Part shown: positions 44,298-52,864 of the stretch, piece by piece
Layout of the letters: the number at the start of each line of letters is the position of its first letter
How positions within the stretch are numbered: position 1 is the first letter of the stretch
NCBI GenBank assembly: GCA_021775615.1
Contig: JAJFHL010000369.1
Coordinates: 1 to 52,864, forward strand
DNA: 52,864 nt
Reading direction: 5' to 3'
DNA from: Hyphomicrobiales bacterium
GTDB lineage: Bacteria > Pseudomonadota > Alphaproteobacteria > Rhizobiales > JAJFHB01
Translations under genes and position numbers: made by a program
Notes under the pieces: generated by a model
Seen by the model: only the letters and a program-made list of their open reading frames with translations
Database searches by the model: none
Told to the model about the DNA's origin: nothing

Positions 44298-44900
44298 ATG
44301 GAAAAATCCAAGTCATCACCAGCGGCACGCAACCGGCGGGTTGCTCTTGTGTGCTCGGTGCTTGTCGCCAGTATGGTCGGCCTCTCATATGCCGCGGTTC
44401 CGCTCTACCGGATATTCTGCCAGGTGACCGGTTACGGCGGCACGACCCAGGTTGCCACCGAGAGCCCGCAGACCGTTCTCGAACGCACGATCACCGTCCG
44501 TTTCGACGCCAACGTGTCCCGCGACATGGATTGGTCGTTCCGGCCGGCACAACGCTCCATCGAACTGAAGGTGGGCGAAACGGCGCTGGCGTTCTATCGG
44601 GCCGTGAGCGAAAGCTCTTCCGATACAATGGGCACCGCAACGTTCAATGTAACGCCTCTGGCGGCCGGTCAGTATTTCAACAAGGTCGAGTGCTTCTGCT
44701 TTACCGAGCAGAAACTCACCGCTGGTCAGACCGTGGACATGCCGGTGACATTCTTTATCGATCCGGAGATCGACAATGATCCCGATCTCGAAAAACTCAC
44801 AACAATCACATTGTCTTACACCTTCTATCCCATGGAGCCTGACGAGGACGATGTGAGCGAAGCTGAAACGCTGCAAGACGTGACCGAACGCGGGTCATGA
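44298..44900 (+). CDS. ctaG: cytochrome c oxidase assembly protein CtaG/Cox11
   Basis: The 200-residue copper chaperone inserts CuB into subunit I. It has one N-terminal membrane segment (about 16-36), the conserved [18 protein letters not shown] sequence after it, and the copper-binding pair in VECFCFTEQ; the C-terminal [10 protein letters not shown] motif is intact. ATG 44298 is preferred; the frame is open a further 20 codons upstream into the small gene. It precedes coxC by 52 bases. Confidence 0.95.
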   Translation: MEKSKSSPAARNRRVALVCSVLVASMVGLSYAAVPLYRIFCQVTGYGGTTQVATESPQTVLERTITVRFDANVSRDMDWSFRPAQRSIELKVGETALAFYRAVSESSSDTMGTATFNVTPLAAGQYFNKVECFCFTEQKLTAGQTVDMPVTFFIDPEIDNDPDLEKLTTITLSYTFYPMEPDEDDVSEAETLQDVTERGS

Positions 44901-44952
44901 GTTAAATCTGCGCGGCGCACGGGGATGCCGCATTGGAGAACTGGAGAAGACT

Positions 44953-45789
44953 ATGGCTGACGCTCACGCTAAGCACCACGACTACCACCTGGTGGAACCG
45001 AGCCCGTGGCCGGCGATAGGCGGGCTTGCCGCATTCATCTTGGCCATCGGCGCCATCATGTGGTTCAAGGACATGGGCATCTGGCTGTTGCCTATCGGCC
45101 TCCTGGCGGTGATCTACACCATGATCATGTGGTGGCGCGATGTGATCAACGAAGCCGAGCACCAGGGCCATCACACCCCGGTTGTGCAACTGCACCTGCG
45201 CTACGGCATGATCTTGTTCATTGCGTCCGAAGTCATGTTCTTCGTGGCCTGGTTCTGGGCCTTCTTCGACGCCAGTCTGTATTCCGGCGAGGCGATCCAG
45301 GCTGCCCGTGTCGAGCACACCGGCGGTCACTGGCCGCCGCAGGGCATTGCGACGTTCGATCCCTGGCACCTGCCTTTGGTGAACACGCTGATCCTGCTGA
45401 CTTCGGGCACCACCGTGACCTGGGCGCACCACGCGCTGCAGCACAATGACCGTGACGGCCTGAAGTGGGGGCTGATCTGCACCGTGGGCCTGGGCGCGCT
45501 GTTCACCTGCGTGCAGGTCTATGAATACGCCCATGCCGGGTTCGGCTTTTCCGAGAACATCTACGGCGCGACCTTTTTCATGGCGACCGGGTTCCACGGC
45601 TTCCACGTGCTGATCGGCACGATTTTCCTGACCGTGTGCTTGTTCCGCGCGCTGGCCGGCCATTTCAAGCCCGAGCAGCATTTCGGTTTCGAGGCGGCCG
45701 CCTGGTACTGGCACTTCGTTGACGTCGTGTGGCTGTTCCTGTTTGCCTGCATCTATGTGTGGGGCGCGGGCACGCCGGCGGCGCACTGA
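44953..45789 (+). CDS. coxC: cytochrome c oxidase subunit III
   Basis: The 278-residue membrane subunit has seven hydrophobic segments and the family motifs [49 protein letters not shown] and [16 protein letters not shown]. It stabilises the proton-pumping core. ATG 44953 follows GGAGAAGACT. A hairpin follows its stop. Confidence 0.97.
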   Translation: MADAHAKHHDYHLVEPSPWPAIGGLAAFILAIGAIMWFKDMGIWLLPIGLLAVIYTMIMWWRDVINEAEHQGHHTPVVQLHLRYGMILFIASEVMFFVAWFWAFFDASLYSGEAIQAARVEHTGGHWPPQGIATFDPWHLPLVNTLILLTSGTTVTWAHHALQHNDRDGLKWGLICTVGLGALFTCVQVYEYAHAGFGFSENIYGATFFMATGFHGFHVLIGTIFLTVCLFRALAGHFKPEQHFGFEAAAWYWHFVDVVWLFLFACIYVWGAGTPAAH

Positions 45790-45800
45790 TCTTCCGCTCG

Positions 45801-45826
45801 TGGCCGCCTCGCTTGCGGGGCGGCCA
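45801..45826 (+). terminator. hairpin after coxC
   Basis: TGGCCGCC (45801-45808) and GGCGGCCA (45819-45826) form a perfect 8-bp stem with a 10-base loop, 11 bases after the coxC stop. There is no T-tract. It may reduce expression of the downstream assembly genes relative to the oxidase subunits. Confidence 0.5.
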
Positions 45827-45851
45827 TCGCTGACCACAGAGGAGGCGGCGC

Positions 45852-46235
45852 GTGGAGCAAACGCCATACTACGCCCCTGTGTCGCCGCTGTCGGCCGGCT
45901 TGCGTGGCCGCTGCCCGCGCTGCGGCAGCGGCAAACTGTTCAACGGCTATCTCACTCCCGCCAAGCGCTGCAATTCCTGCGACCTTGATTTCGAATTTGC
46001 CGATTCCGGTGACGGGCCGGCGGTGTTCATCATTCTCATCGTCGGCTTCATCGTGGTCGGTTTGGCGCTTTGGGTGGAGATCGCCTACAAGCCGGATTAC
46101 TGGGTGCACGCCGCCCTTTGGTTTCCGCTTGGCGTGGGGCTGCCGCTGCTTTTTCTTCGCCCCGCAAAGGGCATCCTCCTGTGTCAGCAATATGCCCGGC
46201 AGGCCGGCGAGGGCAGGCGCGTGGATGATGGCTGA
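45852..46235 (+). CDS. DUF983 family membrane protein with Cys-rich head
   Basis: The 127-residue protein starts with a zinc-ribbon-like head (RCPRCGSGKLFNGYL, CNSCDLDFEFAD) followed by two membrane segments (about 55-78 and 83-103). DUF983 proteins are regularly found between coxC and surf1 in alphaproteobacteria, and a role in oxidase assembly is assumed but not known. GTG 45852 is supported by AGAGGAGG placed 7 bases before it. Confidence 0.9.
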   Translation: MEQTPYYAPVSPLSAGLRGRCPRCGSGKLFNGYLTPAKRCNSCDLDFEFADSGDGPAVFIILIVGFIVVGLALWVEIAYKPDYWVHAALWFPLGVGLPLLFLRPAKGILLCQQYARQAGEGRRVDDG

Positions 46236-46266
46236 CCGCAGGCCGTGACATCGCGATGACACTGCA

Positions 46267-47019
46267 ATGACATCGACAAGGTTTCTTGTTCTCACGATTG
46301 CAACCCTGTTCGGCACCGTGTTCCTGCTTGGGCTCGGCACCTGGCAGGTGCAGCGCATGCACTGGAAAACGGGGCTGGTCGCGAAACTGGAGGCCCGGGC
46401 CGCCGCCGAACCGGTCTCCCTTCCGACGGCCCGCGAGATGCTCACGCGCAGCGGCGACGACATCAGGTTTTTGCGGGTCACTGCGGGCGGCCGGTATCGC
46501 CATGACGCCGAAATGCACCTCTTCGGCATCTGGGACAAGCAACCGGGATGGCGCGTCGTCACGCCGCTCGACGCGGCCGCAGGGGCCACCGTACTGGTCA
46601 TTCGCGGATTTGTGCCGGAAGCTCTGAAATCGGCGGACGCACGCAAGAACGGCCAGCCGGACGGCGATGTGGAGATTGCCGGAAGAGTGCGTTTCGGTGA
46701 GACGCAGGGGATGTTCACACCGGAAAACGACCCTGAAACAAACCAGTGGTACTGGCGCGATTTTGCCGAAATGGTGGAGCGTTCGAGCGCTGGCGGCGGA
46801 CTTCAATCCGTGCCGTTCTTCATCGAACTTGAGGCGCCGGACCACGGCTCCGAGTGGCCCAGGCCCGCGCCGGTAAGAGCAGCGCAGCTCCACAACCGGC
46901 ATTTGGGATATGCGCTTACCTGGTTCGGGCTTGCCGGAGCACTGCTCTGCATCTACGGCCTGCTTTTCCGGGCGCGCAGGAAAGCGGGAAAGCTTGAAGG
47001 CGGCCCGCGTTGTGGATAG
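46267..47019 (+). CDS. SURF1 family cytochrome oxidase assembly protein
   Basis: The 250-residue protein has one membrane segment at each end (about 8-26 and 215-235) and a periplasmic SURF1 domain between them, with GTWQVQRMHWK, the WRVVTPL segment, RGFVPEA and NRHLGYALTWFGLA. SURF1 helps insert heme a into subunit I. It ends 31 bases before thrC. Confidence 0.93.
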   Translation: MTSTRFLVLTIATLFGTVFLLGLGTWQVQRMHWKTGLVAKLEARAAAEPVSLPTAREMLTRSGDDIRFLRVTAGGRYRHDAEMHLFGIWDKQPGWRVVTPLDAAAGATVLVIRGFVPEALKSADARKNGQPDGDVEIAGRVRFGETQGMFTPENDPETNQWYWRDFAEMVERSSAGGGLQSVPFFIELEAPDHGSEWPRPAPVRAAQLHNRHLGYALTWFGLAGALLCIYGLLFRARRKAGKLEGGPRCG

Positions 47020-47050
47020 GGTGCGCGCGCTTTCAAACGGGGTTGAACAC

Positions 47051-48445
47051 GTGCAGTACGTTTCCACACGGGGCAGTGCCCCGGCGCTCGGGTTTCAAGA
47101 CGCCATGCTCGCGGGCCTTGCCCGCGACGGCGGTCTCTATGTGCCCGAGGCGTGGCCGCGCCTGAGCGCCGGAGAGATCCGAAACCTGGCGGGAAAGCGC
47201 TATCCCGAGCAGGTTCTCGAAGTCACCCGTCCGCTGATCGACGGCGCGATACCCGAAGACGACCTGGCCGAGATGGTCGAACAGGCCTATGCCGGCTTCG
47301 CCCATGCCGCCGTGGTGCCCCTGAAGCAGATGTCGTCCAACGCATGGCTGCTCGAACTGTTCCATGGCCCGACACTCGCGTTCAAGGATGTCGCCATGCA
47401 GTTGCTGGCGCGCCTGATCGACTATGAGCTCTCCCGCCGCGGCGAGCGCGCCACCATCATCGGCGCCACCTCCGGCGACACCGGCGCGGCTGCGGTCGGC
47501 GCATTCGCCGGGATTGCCTGCGTCGATGTCTTCATCCTGCATCCAAGTGGCCGGGTCAGCGAGGTGCAGCGCCGGCAGATGACGTCGGTGGCGCATGACA
47601 ATGTTCACAATATCGCCCTCGAGGGCACCTTCGACGACTGCCAGTCGATCGTGAAGGCGCTGTTTGGCGATCATGAATTCCGCGACCGGATGAAGCTGGC
47701 CGGTGTCAACTCGATCAATTGGGCCCGTGTCATGGCCCAGATGGTTTACTATTTCTCCGCCGCCGTCGCCTTGGGTGCCCCTGATCGGGCGGTGAGTTTC
47801 GTTGTTCCGACCGGTAACTTCGGAGACATTTTCGCCGGCTACGCCGCCAAGCAGATGGGCCTTCCGGTGGACCGTCTGGCGGTGGCCACGAACGTCAATG
47901 ACATCCTCGCCCGCATGCTGAGCACTGGCCGCTATGAACTGGACGGCGTGGTGCCGACCATAAGCCCGAGCATGGACATCCAGATTTCCAGTAATTTCGA
48001 GCGCGTCCTGTTCGATGCCCTGGAGCGGGACGCGGACGCGGTGAACGCGCTGATGCGGGATCTGTCCGAACAGGGCGGATTTTCGCTGCCCCAGGGCGTG
48101 CTCGATGTGCTGCGCGGCGACTTCGATGCCGGCCGCGCCGACGAACAGGAAACCCTGGACGAGATCGCGGCGACCTATGAGGAGACCGGCGAGGTTGTCG
48201 ATCCGCACACGGCTGTCGGGCTGTTGGTGGCGCGCAAACTGCAGCTGGCGGCCGGCACGCCGGTCGTGACACTGGCAACCGCCCACCCGGCGAAGTTTCC
48301 CGATGCAGTGAAGCGGGCGGTCGGCTTTGAGCCGAAGCTACCACCCCATCTGGCCGATCTCTACCAGCGGCCCGAGCGGTTCGACACTTTGCCCAATTCG
48401 ATGGATGCGGTGAGAGCCCACATCGAAATGAATTCGCGCTTCTAG
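47051..48445 (+). CDS. thrC: threonine synthase
   Basis: The 464-residue PLP enzyme converts O-phosphohomoserine to threonine in the cytosol. The cofactor Lys is K112 in LAFKDVAMQ, the phosphate-binding loop is GATSGDTGAAA, and PTGNFGDIFAGY is conserved. It begins YVSTRG after GTG 47051, a standard start for this family; the frame is open upstream to 46910 inside surf1. Its stop is directly followed by the ATG of the peptidase gene. Confidence 0.95.
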   Translation: MQYVSTRGSAPALGFQDAMLAGLARDGGLYVPEAWPRLSAGEIRNLAGKRYPEQVLEVTRPLIDGAIPEDDLAEMVEQAYAGFAHAAVVPLKQMSSNAWLLELFHGPTLAFKDVAMQLLARLIDYELSRRGERATIIGATSGDTGAAAVGAFAGIACVDVFILHPSGRVSEVQRRQMTSVAHDNVHNIALEGTFDDCQSIVKALFGDHEFRDRMKLAGVNSINWARVMAQMVYYFSAAVALGAPDRAVSFVVPTGNFGDIFAGYAAKQMGLPVDRLAVATNVNDILARMLSTGRYELDGVVPTISPSMDIQISSNFERVLFDALERDADAVNALMRDLSEQGGFSLPQGVLDVLRGDFDAGRADEQETLDEIAATYEETGEVVDPHTAVGLLVARKLQLAAGTPVVTLATAHPAKFPDAVKRAVGFEPKLPPHLADLYQRPERFDTLPNSMDAVRAHIEMNSRF

Positions 48446-49705
48446 ATGACGGTTCAAATCACAACTCTCGACAACGGGCTGCGGGTGGTCTCGCACGAGA
48501 TGCCGCATCTCGAAACCGTGTCGCTGGGGGTTTGGATCAATGCCGGCGCCCGCAACGAAGCACCGGAAGAACACGGCATCGCGCATTTCCTCGAGCACAT
48601 GGCGTTCAAGGGAACCAGCCGGCGCAGCGCCATGCAGATCGCCGAGGAGATCGAGTCCGCCGGTGGCGACATCAACGCGGCCACCGGCATGGAGATGACT
48701 TCTTACTTCGCCCGGATCCTGAAAGACGACACCCCCCTGGCTCTGGATGTGCTTGCGGATATCCTGCTCGACCCACGCTTCGATCCCGATGAAATCGAGC
48801 GTGAGCGTCAGGTGGTGATCCAGGAAATCGGCGCCTCGCTGGACGATCCCGGCGACCTGGTGTTCGATCTGGCACAGCAATGCGCCTATCCCCAACAGGC
48901 ATTGGGCCGGCCGATATTGGGGACCGTCGGTTCGGTTTCCGCATTCTCGCCGGCGATGATTTCCGCCTACCGCGACAGTCACTACGGTGCTCCCGCCATG
49001 GTTTTGAGCGCCGCCGGCGCGGTCACCCATGACGCTCTGGTGCGCGAAGCCGAAGCCGCATTCGGGCGGTTTTCCAATCGCCCCCGCCAGACGATCGAGC
49101 GGGGTGCGTTTTCCGGCGGCTTCACCTGCCGCGAAAAGCCGTTGGAACAGACCCATCTTGTGCTGGCGTTTGAAGCGCCCGGCTACACCGATGAGGCGTT
49201 TTATGCCACCCAGGTTCTCGCGAGCGTTCTGGGCGGCGGCATGTCGTCAAGACTGTTCCAGGAAATTCGCGAGAAGCGGGGCCTGTGCTATTCCATCGGC
49301 ACGTTCTCTTCAAATTACGCCGAGACCGGCATGCTCGGGGTCTATGCGGCCACCAGTCCCGATCTGACCGATGAGTTGATCACCGTGTTGACCGGCGAAT
49401 TGACCGCATTTGCCCGGAACGTTCGGGACGACGAAACGGTGCGCGCCAGGGCGCAATTGAAGGCCGGCCTCCTGATGAGCCTGGAAAGTTCGTCCATGCG
49501 CGCCGACCAGGTCGCCCGGCAATTGCTGGCATTCGGGCGGGTCGTGTCGGTTGAGGAGGTGTCGCAGAAAGTCGACGCCGTGGACCGTGCCGCTGTCGCC
49601 GATCTCGCTGAACGGTTGTTTCGCTCGTCACAGCCGGTATATTCTGCGGTGGGTGCCCTTGATGGGCTTGCATCCTACGAGCAGGTCGCGGCACAATTCA
49701 GCTGA
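48446..49705 (+). CDS. M16 family zinc peptidase (mitochondrial processing peptidase-like)
   Basis: The 419-residue protein has the inverted zinc motif H47-F-L-E50-H51, with a further Glu in ERQVVIQEIGA as third ligand, and the C-terminal half with the Gly-rich GGGMSSRLFQEIREKRGLCY. This is the beta-MPP/PqqF-like family found after thrC in Hyphomicrobiales. It probably cleaves peptides or leader sequences; the substrate is unknown. It begins at the base after the thrC stop. Confidence 0.93.
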   Translation: MTVQITTLDNGLRVVSHEMPHLETVSLGVWINAGARNEAPEEHGIAHFLEHMAFKGTSRRSAMQIAEEIESAGGDINAATGMEMTSYFARILKDDTPLALDVLADILLDPRFDPDEIERERQVVIQEIGASLDDPGDLVFDLAQQCAYPQQALGRPILGTVGSVSAFSPAMISAYRDSHYGAPAMVLSAAGAVTHDALVREAEAAFGRFSNRPRQTIERGAFSGGFTCREKPLEQTHLVLAFEAPGYTDEAFYATQVLASVLGGGMSSRLFQEIREKRGLCYSIGTFSSNYAETGMLGVYAATSPDLTDELITVLTGELTAFARNVRDDETVRARAQLKAGLLMSLESSSMRADQVARQLLAFGRVVSVEEVSQKVDAVDRAAVADLAERLFRSSQPVYSAVGALDGLASYEQVAAQFS

Positions 49706-49733
49706 TTGGAGCAACAGCCGGCAGGGTCGAACA

Positions 49734-50321
49734 GTGGTATTTCTGCGCAGCGTGCCATCGGTCGAGACGGGGCCGGTTCTCTATGGTGAGACCGTAACTC
49801 TGCGGGTGCCGCAGATGGCCGACTTTCGCGAATGGGCAGAGCTCAGGCAGGCGAGCCGCGGTTTCCTCGTCCCGTGGGAACCGACCTGGCCGCAGGACGA
49901 CCTGACCAAGAGCGCGTTCAGACGGCGCATCCGGCGCTATCAGCAGGACATCCGGGATGACCGCGCCTATCCGTTTTTCGCTTTTCAGGCCGAGGACGAC
50001 GCTCTGGTCGGCGGCCTGACCCTCTCGAATGTGCGCCGCGGCGTGGCGCAGGCGTGCTCACTGGGATACTGGGTCGGCGCCTCCCATGCCCGCCAGGGTC
50101 ATATGAGCAACGCGGTCGCAACCGTCATACCGTTTGTTTTCGGCCAGCTTGGATTCCACCGTCTGGAGGCGGCGTGCCTTCCGACCAACAAGGCATCCAT
50201 CAGTCTTTTGAAAAAGAGCGGCTTTACAGAGGAAGGCTACGCTCGGCGCTATTTGAAGATCAACGGGGTCTGGCAGGATCACCTGCTTTTCGCCCTACTG
50301 TCGGCGGACGCGCTTCCCTGA
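49734..50321 (+). CDS. RimJ-type GNAT N-acetyltransferase
   Basis: The 195-residue cytosolic enzyme has an N-terminal GETVTLRVPQMADF start typical of ribosomal-protein acetyltransferases, motif A in GYWVGASHARQGHMSNAV, and motif B in EAACLPTNKASISLLKKSGF. It could acetylate the N-terminus of a ribosomal protein. GTG 49734 follows GCAGGG; the frame is open upstream to 49551 across the peptidase gene, without conservation. Confidence 0.9.
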   Translation: MVFLRSVPSVETGPVLYGETVTLRVPQMADFREWAELRQASRGFLVPWEPTWPQDDLTKSAFRRRIRRYQQDIRDDRAYPFFAFQAEDDALVGGLTLSNVRRGVAQACSLGYWVGASHARQGHMSNAVATVIPFVFGQLGFHRLEAACLPTNKASISLLKKSGFTEEGYARRYLKINGVWQDHLLFALLSADALP

Positions 50322-50453
50322 CCTTCCGGGTCAGTATGGTCAATTGTGAAAGTCCTGTTGCGTTGGGCGTTTTCCATATTGGATAGCGGGGCTTGTTTTC
50401 CCTATCCTGCACCTGTACCAAGTAAAACTGGGTTGGAATGTGAGGTAAAATAA

Positions 50454-52864
50454 GTGCCGGCACTGCGCGCACTGGTGGGAACGATTTTCGTTTGCCTGCT
50501 GATGGTTTCTGCGGGCACGAGCGCTTATGCACGCGATATCATCAACGCGCCTTTCGACCCCATAAACATCGACATTTTGCAGATCACCGAGCGTATCCAG
50601 AGCGGCAGCGCGGAGGCTGAAATCGAATCTGCGCCTGATGTCTCGGGCGCCGTCAGCACCATGCGCCTGAGGGCCATATCGCAAGGCCCGAGCTACCGCT
50701 GGATGGTGTTTTCGATCCGCAATTCGAGCCCGATTCCGCTCGAGTATGTCATTGTTTCAAATAGGAAAAATTTCGTCGGGTCGGGTGTGGTCTGGCCCGA
50801 GTTCGGAACCCGTATGCTGGTCGATGCCCAGGCATCTCCGGGCCTGCCGCCGTCGTCGGAGAACCTCCGAACCGCGGACGCCTACTCGTTTCGCATCGAG
50901 CCCAATCAGACCATAACCTACGCGCTCGAGGTTGCCGGCCCCTGGCCCGGGAACCTCAGTCTGTGGCAGCGCGATTCCTTCGATCAGCAACGCCAGCAGG
51001 TGTCGTTCTTTCACGGGCTTCTTCTCGGCATCTCCACGCTCGTGTCGATCTATATTTCCAGTCTGTTCATTATCAGGCGAAAACTGGTGTTTCCGGCCGC
51101 ATCGCTGTTTTCGTGGTGCAGCACCGCGTTTCTCACAATCGAATTCGGCTATCTGCCGGTGCTGATCGATGTTCCCCTGACCCTCGAATTCAAGATCAGG
51201 GCGATCGTCGAGGCGCTGATGGCATTCAGTCTGTTCGCCTGTCTCTACACATTTGTGGAACTCAGAAAGCGCATGCCCATGTTGGGCTATCCGATGCTTC
51301 TGGTCATCGCCGGCGCGGCGGCTCTTGTCGGATATGCCTATACCGAGCCGGCGATTGCCGCCGGCATCGCCCGCATGCTCCTGCTGGTGGGATCGCTGGC
51401 TGGAATGGCAATTGTACTGACCTTGTCGCGCCGCGGTGCGATCCGGGCCCAGGTCGCCGTTTCCGCCTGGCTGCTGATCAGCGTCTGGAGCATCCTGGCC
51501 GCTCTCGGAGCGACCGGTCTGGTCGAGCACGACATGATCGGGCCGGGCCTTGCCGCGGGCCTGGTCCTTGTCAACCTGATGATCGCCTTCACTGTCACCC
51601 AGTATGCGTTCGACGCCGGAGTGATTTCGAGCCGCTTTTTCGAAGACAGCGGGCGCCGGGCTCTGGCGCTCGCCGGGTCCGAGCAATGCGTGTGGGACTG
51701 GCGCGAAGACGAGGGCTGGCTCTATGTCGGCCCCGAGCTCGAGCCGACACTCGGCATCAAGCGTGGCTCGCTTGCCACCGCCGGCCTGAAGGGATGGCTT
51801 GAACTGATGCATCCAGGTGACCGGCCCGCCTATGTGGCGGCGGTCGAGGCCGCGATCCAGCGCGGCAAGGGAACCTTCTCTCAGGAATTCAGGCTGCGCC
51901 GCAAGGACGGCACCTATCGCTGGTACCAGTTGCGCGCCCGCGCCATACCGGGCGAGCAGGGGCGCGCGGGGCGGTGCATCGGAACCCTGGCGGACATCAC
52001 GACGCTCAAGCGGTCAGAAGAGCGCATGCTTTACGATGCCGTGCAGGACCGGCTCACCGGGCTGCCCAACCGCGCCTTGTTCATGGACCGTCTTGACCGA
52101 AATATGCGCCGGTCGCAGGCGGACGACAGTGTGAAGCTGTTTGTCACGGTGGTCGACATCGACCGCTTCAAGAATGTCAACGATGGTCTGGGACACTCCA
52201 TCGGCGACAGTTTGCTCTTGACGATGGCGCGCCGTCTGCAGCAGTTCATCGGCCCGGAAGACACACTTGCAAGACTGTCCGGCGACCAGTTCGGGCTGAT
52301 CATCAACGCGGCGCGCCCCGAGCGCAAAATGCATGAGCTCACCGAGCAGATGCGCCAGTCGATCGCGCGGCCGGTGGAACTCAATCCCCGCGAGGTTTTT
52401 CTGACGGCCAGTATCGGAGTGTCCGAGTATCTGCGCGATGTGCTGGGTGCGGCCGATGTCCTCAAGGATGCGGAAATTGCCCTTTACGAAGCCAAGCGCC
52501 GCGGCAAGAACAAGATCGAGTTCTTCCGTCCGACCATGCGTGACGACCGCTCCAAACTGATCGAGATCGAATCCGATCTCAGGCGCGCACTCGACCGCTA
52601 TGAAATCGAAGTCGCCTATAAGCCGATCTACAACATCGCCACCGACAATCTTGCCGGATTCGAGGCGCTCGTCAGGTGGCGTCACAAGAAACATGGCCTG
52701 CTCGGTCCCGATGAGTTCATCGGCGTTGCCGAGGAAACCGGCATTATCGTCGACCTCGGGCGCTATGTGATGGGCGAGGCGGCGCGTCAGCTGGGCATCT
52801 GGCAGCGTGTGTTGCGGCCGTCCGACCCGGTGTTCGTGAGCGTCAACCTGTCTTACCGGCAAGT
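50454..52864 (+). CDS. membrane PAS-GGDEF-EAL protein, partial (runs off the window)
   Basis: At least 803 residues are seen before the right edge, with no stop. The order is: signal peptide (about 1-25), periplasmic 7TMR-DISM-like domain (about 40-180), about seven membrane segments (about 188-385), a PAS/PAC domain (about 405-525; CVWDWRED, FRLRRKDGTYRWY), a GGDEF domain (about 530-690; DRLTGLPNRALF) and the start of an EAL domain (E737 in FEALVRW). The GGDEF site reads S609-G-D-Q-F613, so cyclase activity is probably lost; the EAL start is intact. It is likely a c-di-GMP phosphodiesterase or receptor. GTG 50454 gives the signal peptide. Confidence 0.9.
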   Translation, partial: MPALRALVGTIFVCLLMVSAGTSAYARDIINAPFDPINIDILQITERIQSGSAEAEIESAPDVSGAVSTMRLRAISQGPSYRWMVFSIRNSSPIPLEYVIVSNRKNFVGSGVVWPEFGTRMLVDAQASPGLPPSSENLRTADAYSFRIEPNQTITYALEVAGPWPGNLSLWQRDSFDQQRQQVSFFHGLLLGISTLVSIYISSLFIIRRKLVFPAASLFSWCSTAFLTIEFGYLPVLIDVPLTLEFKIRAIVEALMAFSLFACLYTFVELRKRMPMLGYPMLLVIAGAAALVGYAYTEPAIAAGIARMLLLVGSLAGMAIVLTLSRRGAIRAQVAVSAWLLISVWSILAALGATGLVEHDMIGPGLAAGLVLVNLMIAFTVTQYAFDAGVISSRFFEDSGRRALALAGSEQCVWDWREDEGWLYVGPELEPTLGIKRGSLATAGLKGWLELMHPGDRPAYVAAVEAAIQRGKGTFSQEFRLRRKDGTYRWYQLRARAIPGEQGRAGRCIGTLADITTLKRSEERMLYDAVQDRLTGLPNRALFMDRLDRNMRRSQADDSVKLFVTVVDIDRFKNVNDGLGHSIGDSLLLTMARRLQQFIGPEDTLARLSGDQFGLIINAARPERKMHELTEQMRQSIARPVELNPREVFLTASIGVSEYLRDVLGAADVLKDAEIALYEAKRRGKNKIEFFRPTMRDDRSKLIEIESDLRRALDRYEIEVAYKPIYNIATDNLAGFEALVRWRHKKHGLLGPDEFIGVAEETGIIVDLGRYVMGEAARQLGIWQRVLRPSDPVFVSVNLSYRQ

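Overview
The window is GC-rich, densely coded DNA from an alphaproteobacterium, most likely of the order Hyphomicrobiales (Rhizobiales). The evidence is the aa3 oxidase operon order coxB-coxA-ctaB-coxF-ctaG-coxC-DUF983-surf1-thrC-M16 peptidase, an IalB-family protein, and the formate dehydrogenase accessory set (DUF3305, DUF3306, DUF6352, DUF6494, DUF6505). I see no rRNA, tRNA, CRISPR array, transposase or prophage genes. The species cannot be told from the sequence alone.

Positions 1-19815 form a formate dehydrogenase (FDH) island. It begins just after where the catalytic subunit should lie (outside the window). In order it carries the four-cluster ferredoxin subunit, a small membrane protein, the cytochrome b subunit, a WD40-cytochrome c fusion, a 41-residue membrane peptide, a trypsin/PDZ protease, DUF6494, a biotin/lipoate-ligase-like protein, DUF6505, DUF6352, a membrane-anchored small protein, and a soluble fumarate-reductase-like flavoprotein with its Fe-S partner. 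A chemoreceptor and a Tyr/Lys-rich secreted protein follow. Then come a divergently transcribed polyferredoxin (minus strand), DUF3305, DUF3306, an ankyrin protein, DUF3144 and a second trypsin-like protease. The likely theme is formate oxidation feeding electrons to quinone or cytochrome c, with its assembly and quality-control factors. What the flavoprotein/Fe-S pair and the ligase-like protein do is unknown.

Positions 19816-28089 are mixed metabolism: a mirrored palindromic repeat, an SDR that lacks the catalytic Tyr, a GST, an acyl-CoA synthetase, a class III nucleotide cyclase, a GhrA-type 2-hydroxyacid dehydrogenase, and a GntR/GNAT pair facing an unusual aminotransferase across a palindromic operator. 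Positions 28090-34129 encode a type I secretion unit: a two-module RTX protein with a lysozyme-like N-terminus, its ABC exporter and its HlyD adaptor. No TolC is present.

Positions 34143-40083 lie on the minus strand: a cupredoxin-SPOR fusion with two small upstream genes, a MITE-like inverted-repeat element, a polysaccharide deacetylase, tldD with a clear terminator, and an IalB-family protein. From 40612 to the right edge runs the cytochrome c oxidase operon, continuing into threonine synthase, a processing-type peptidase, a GNAT enzyme, and a membrane GGDEF/EAL protein with a degenerate GGDEF site that is cut by the window edge.
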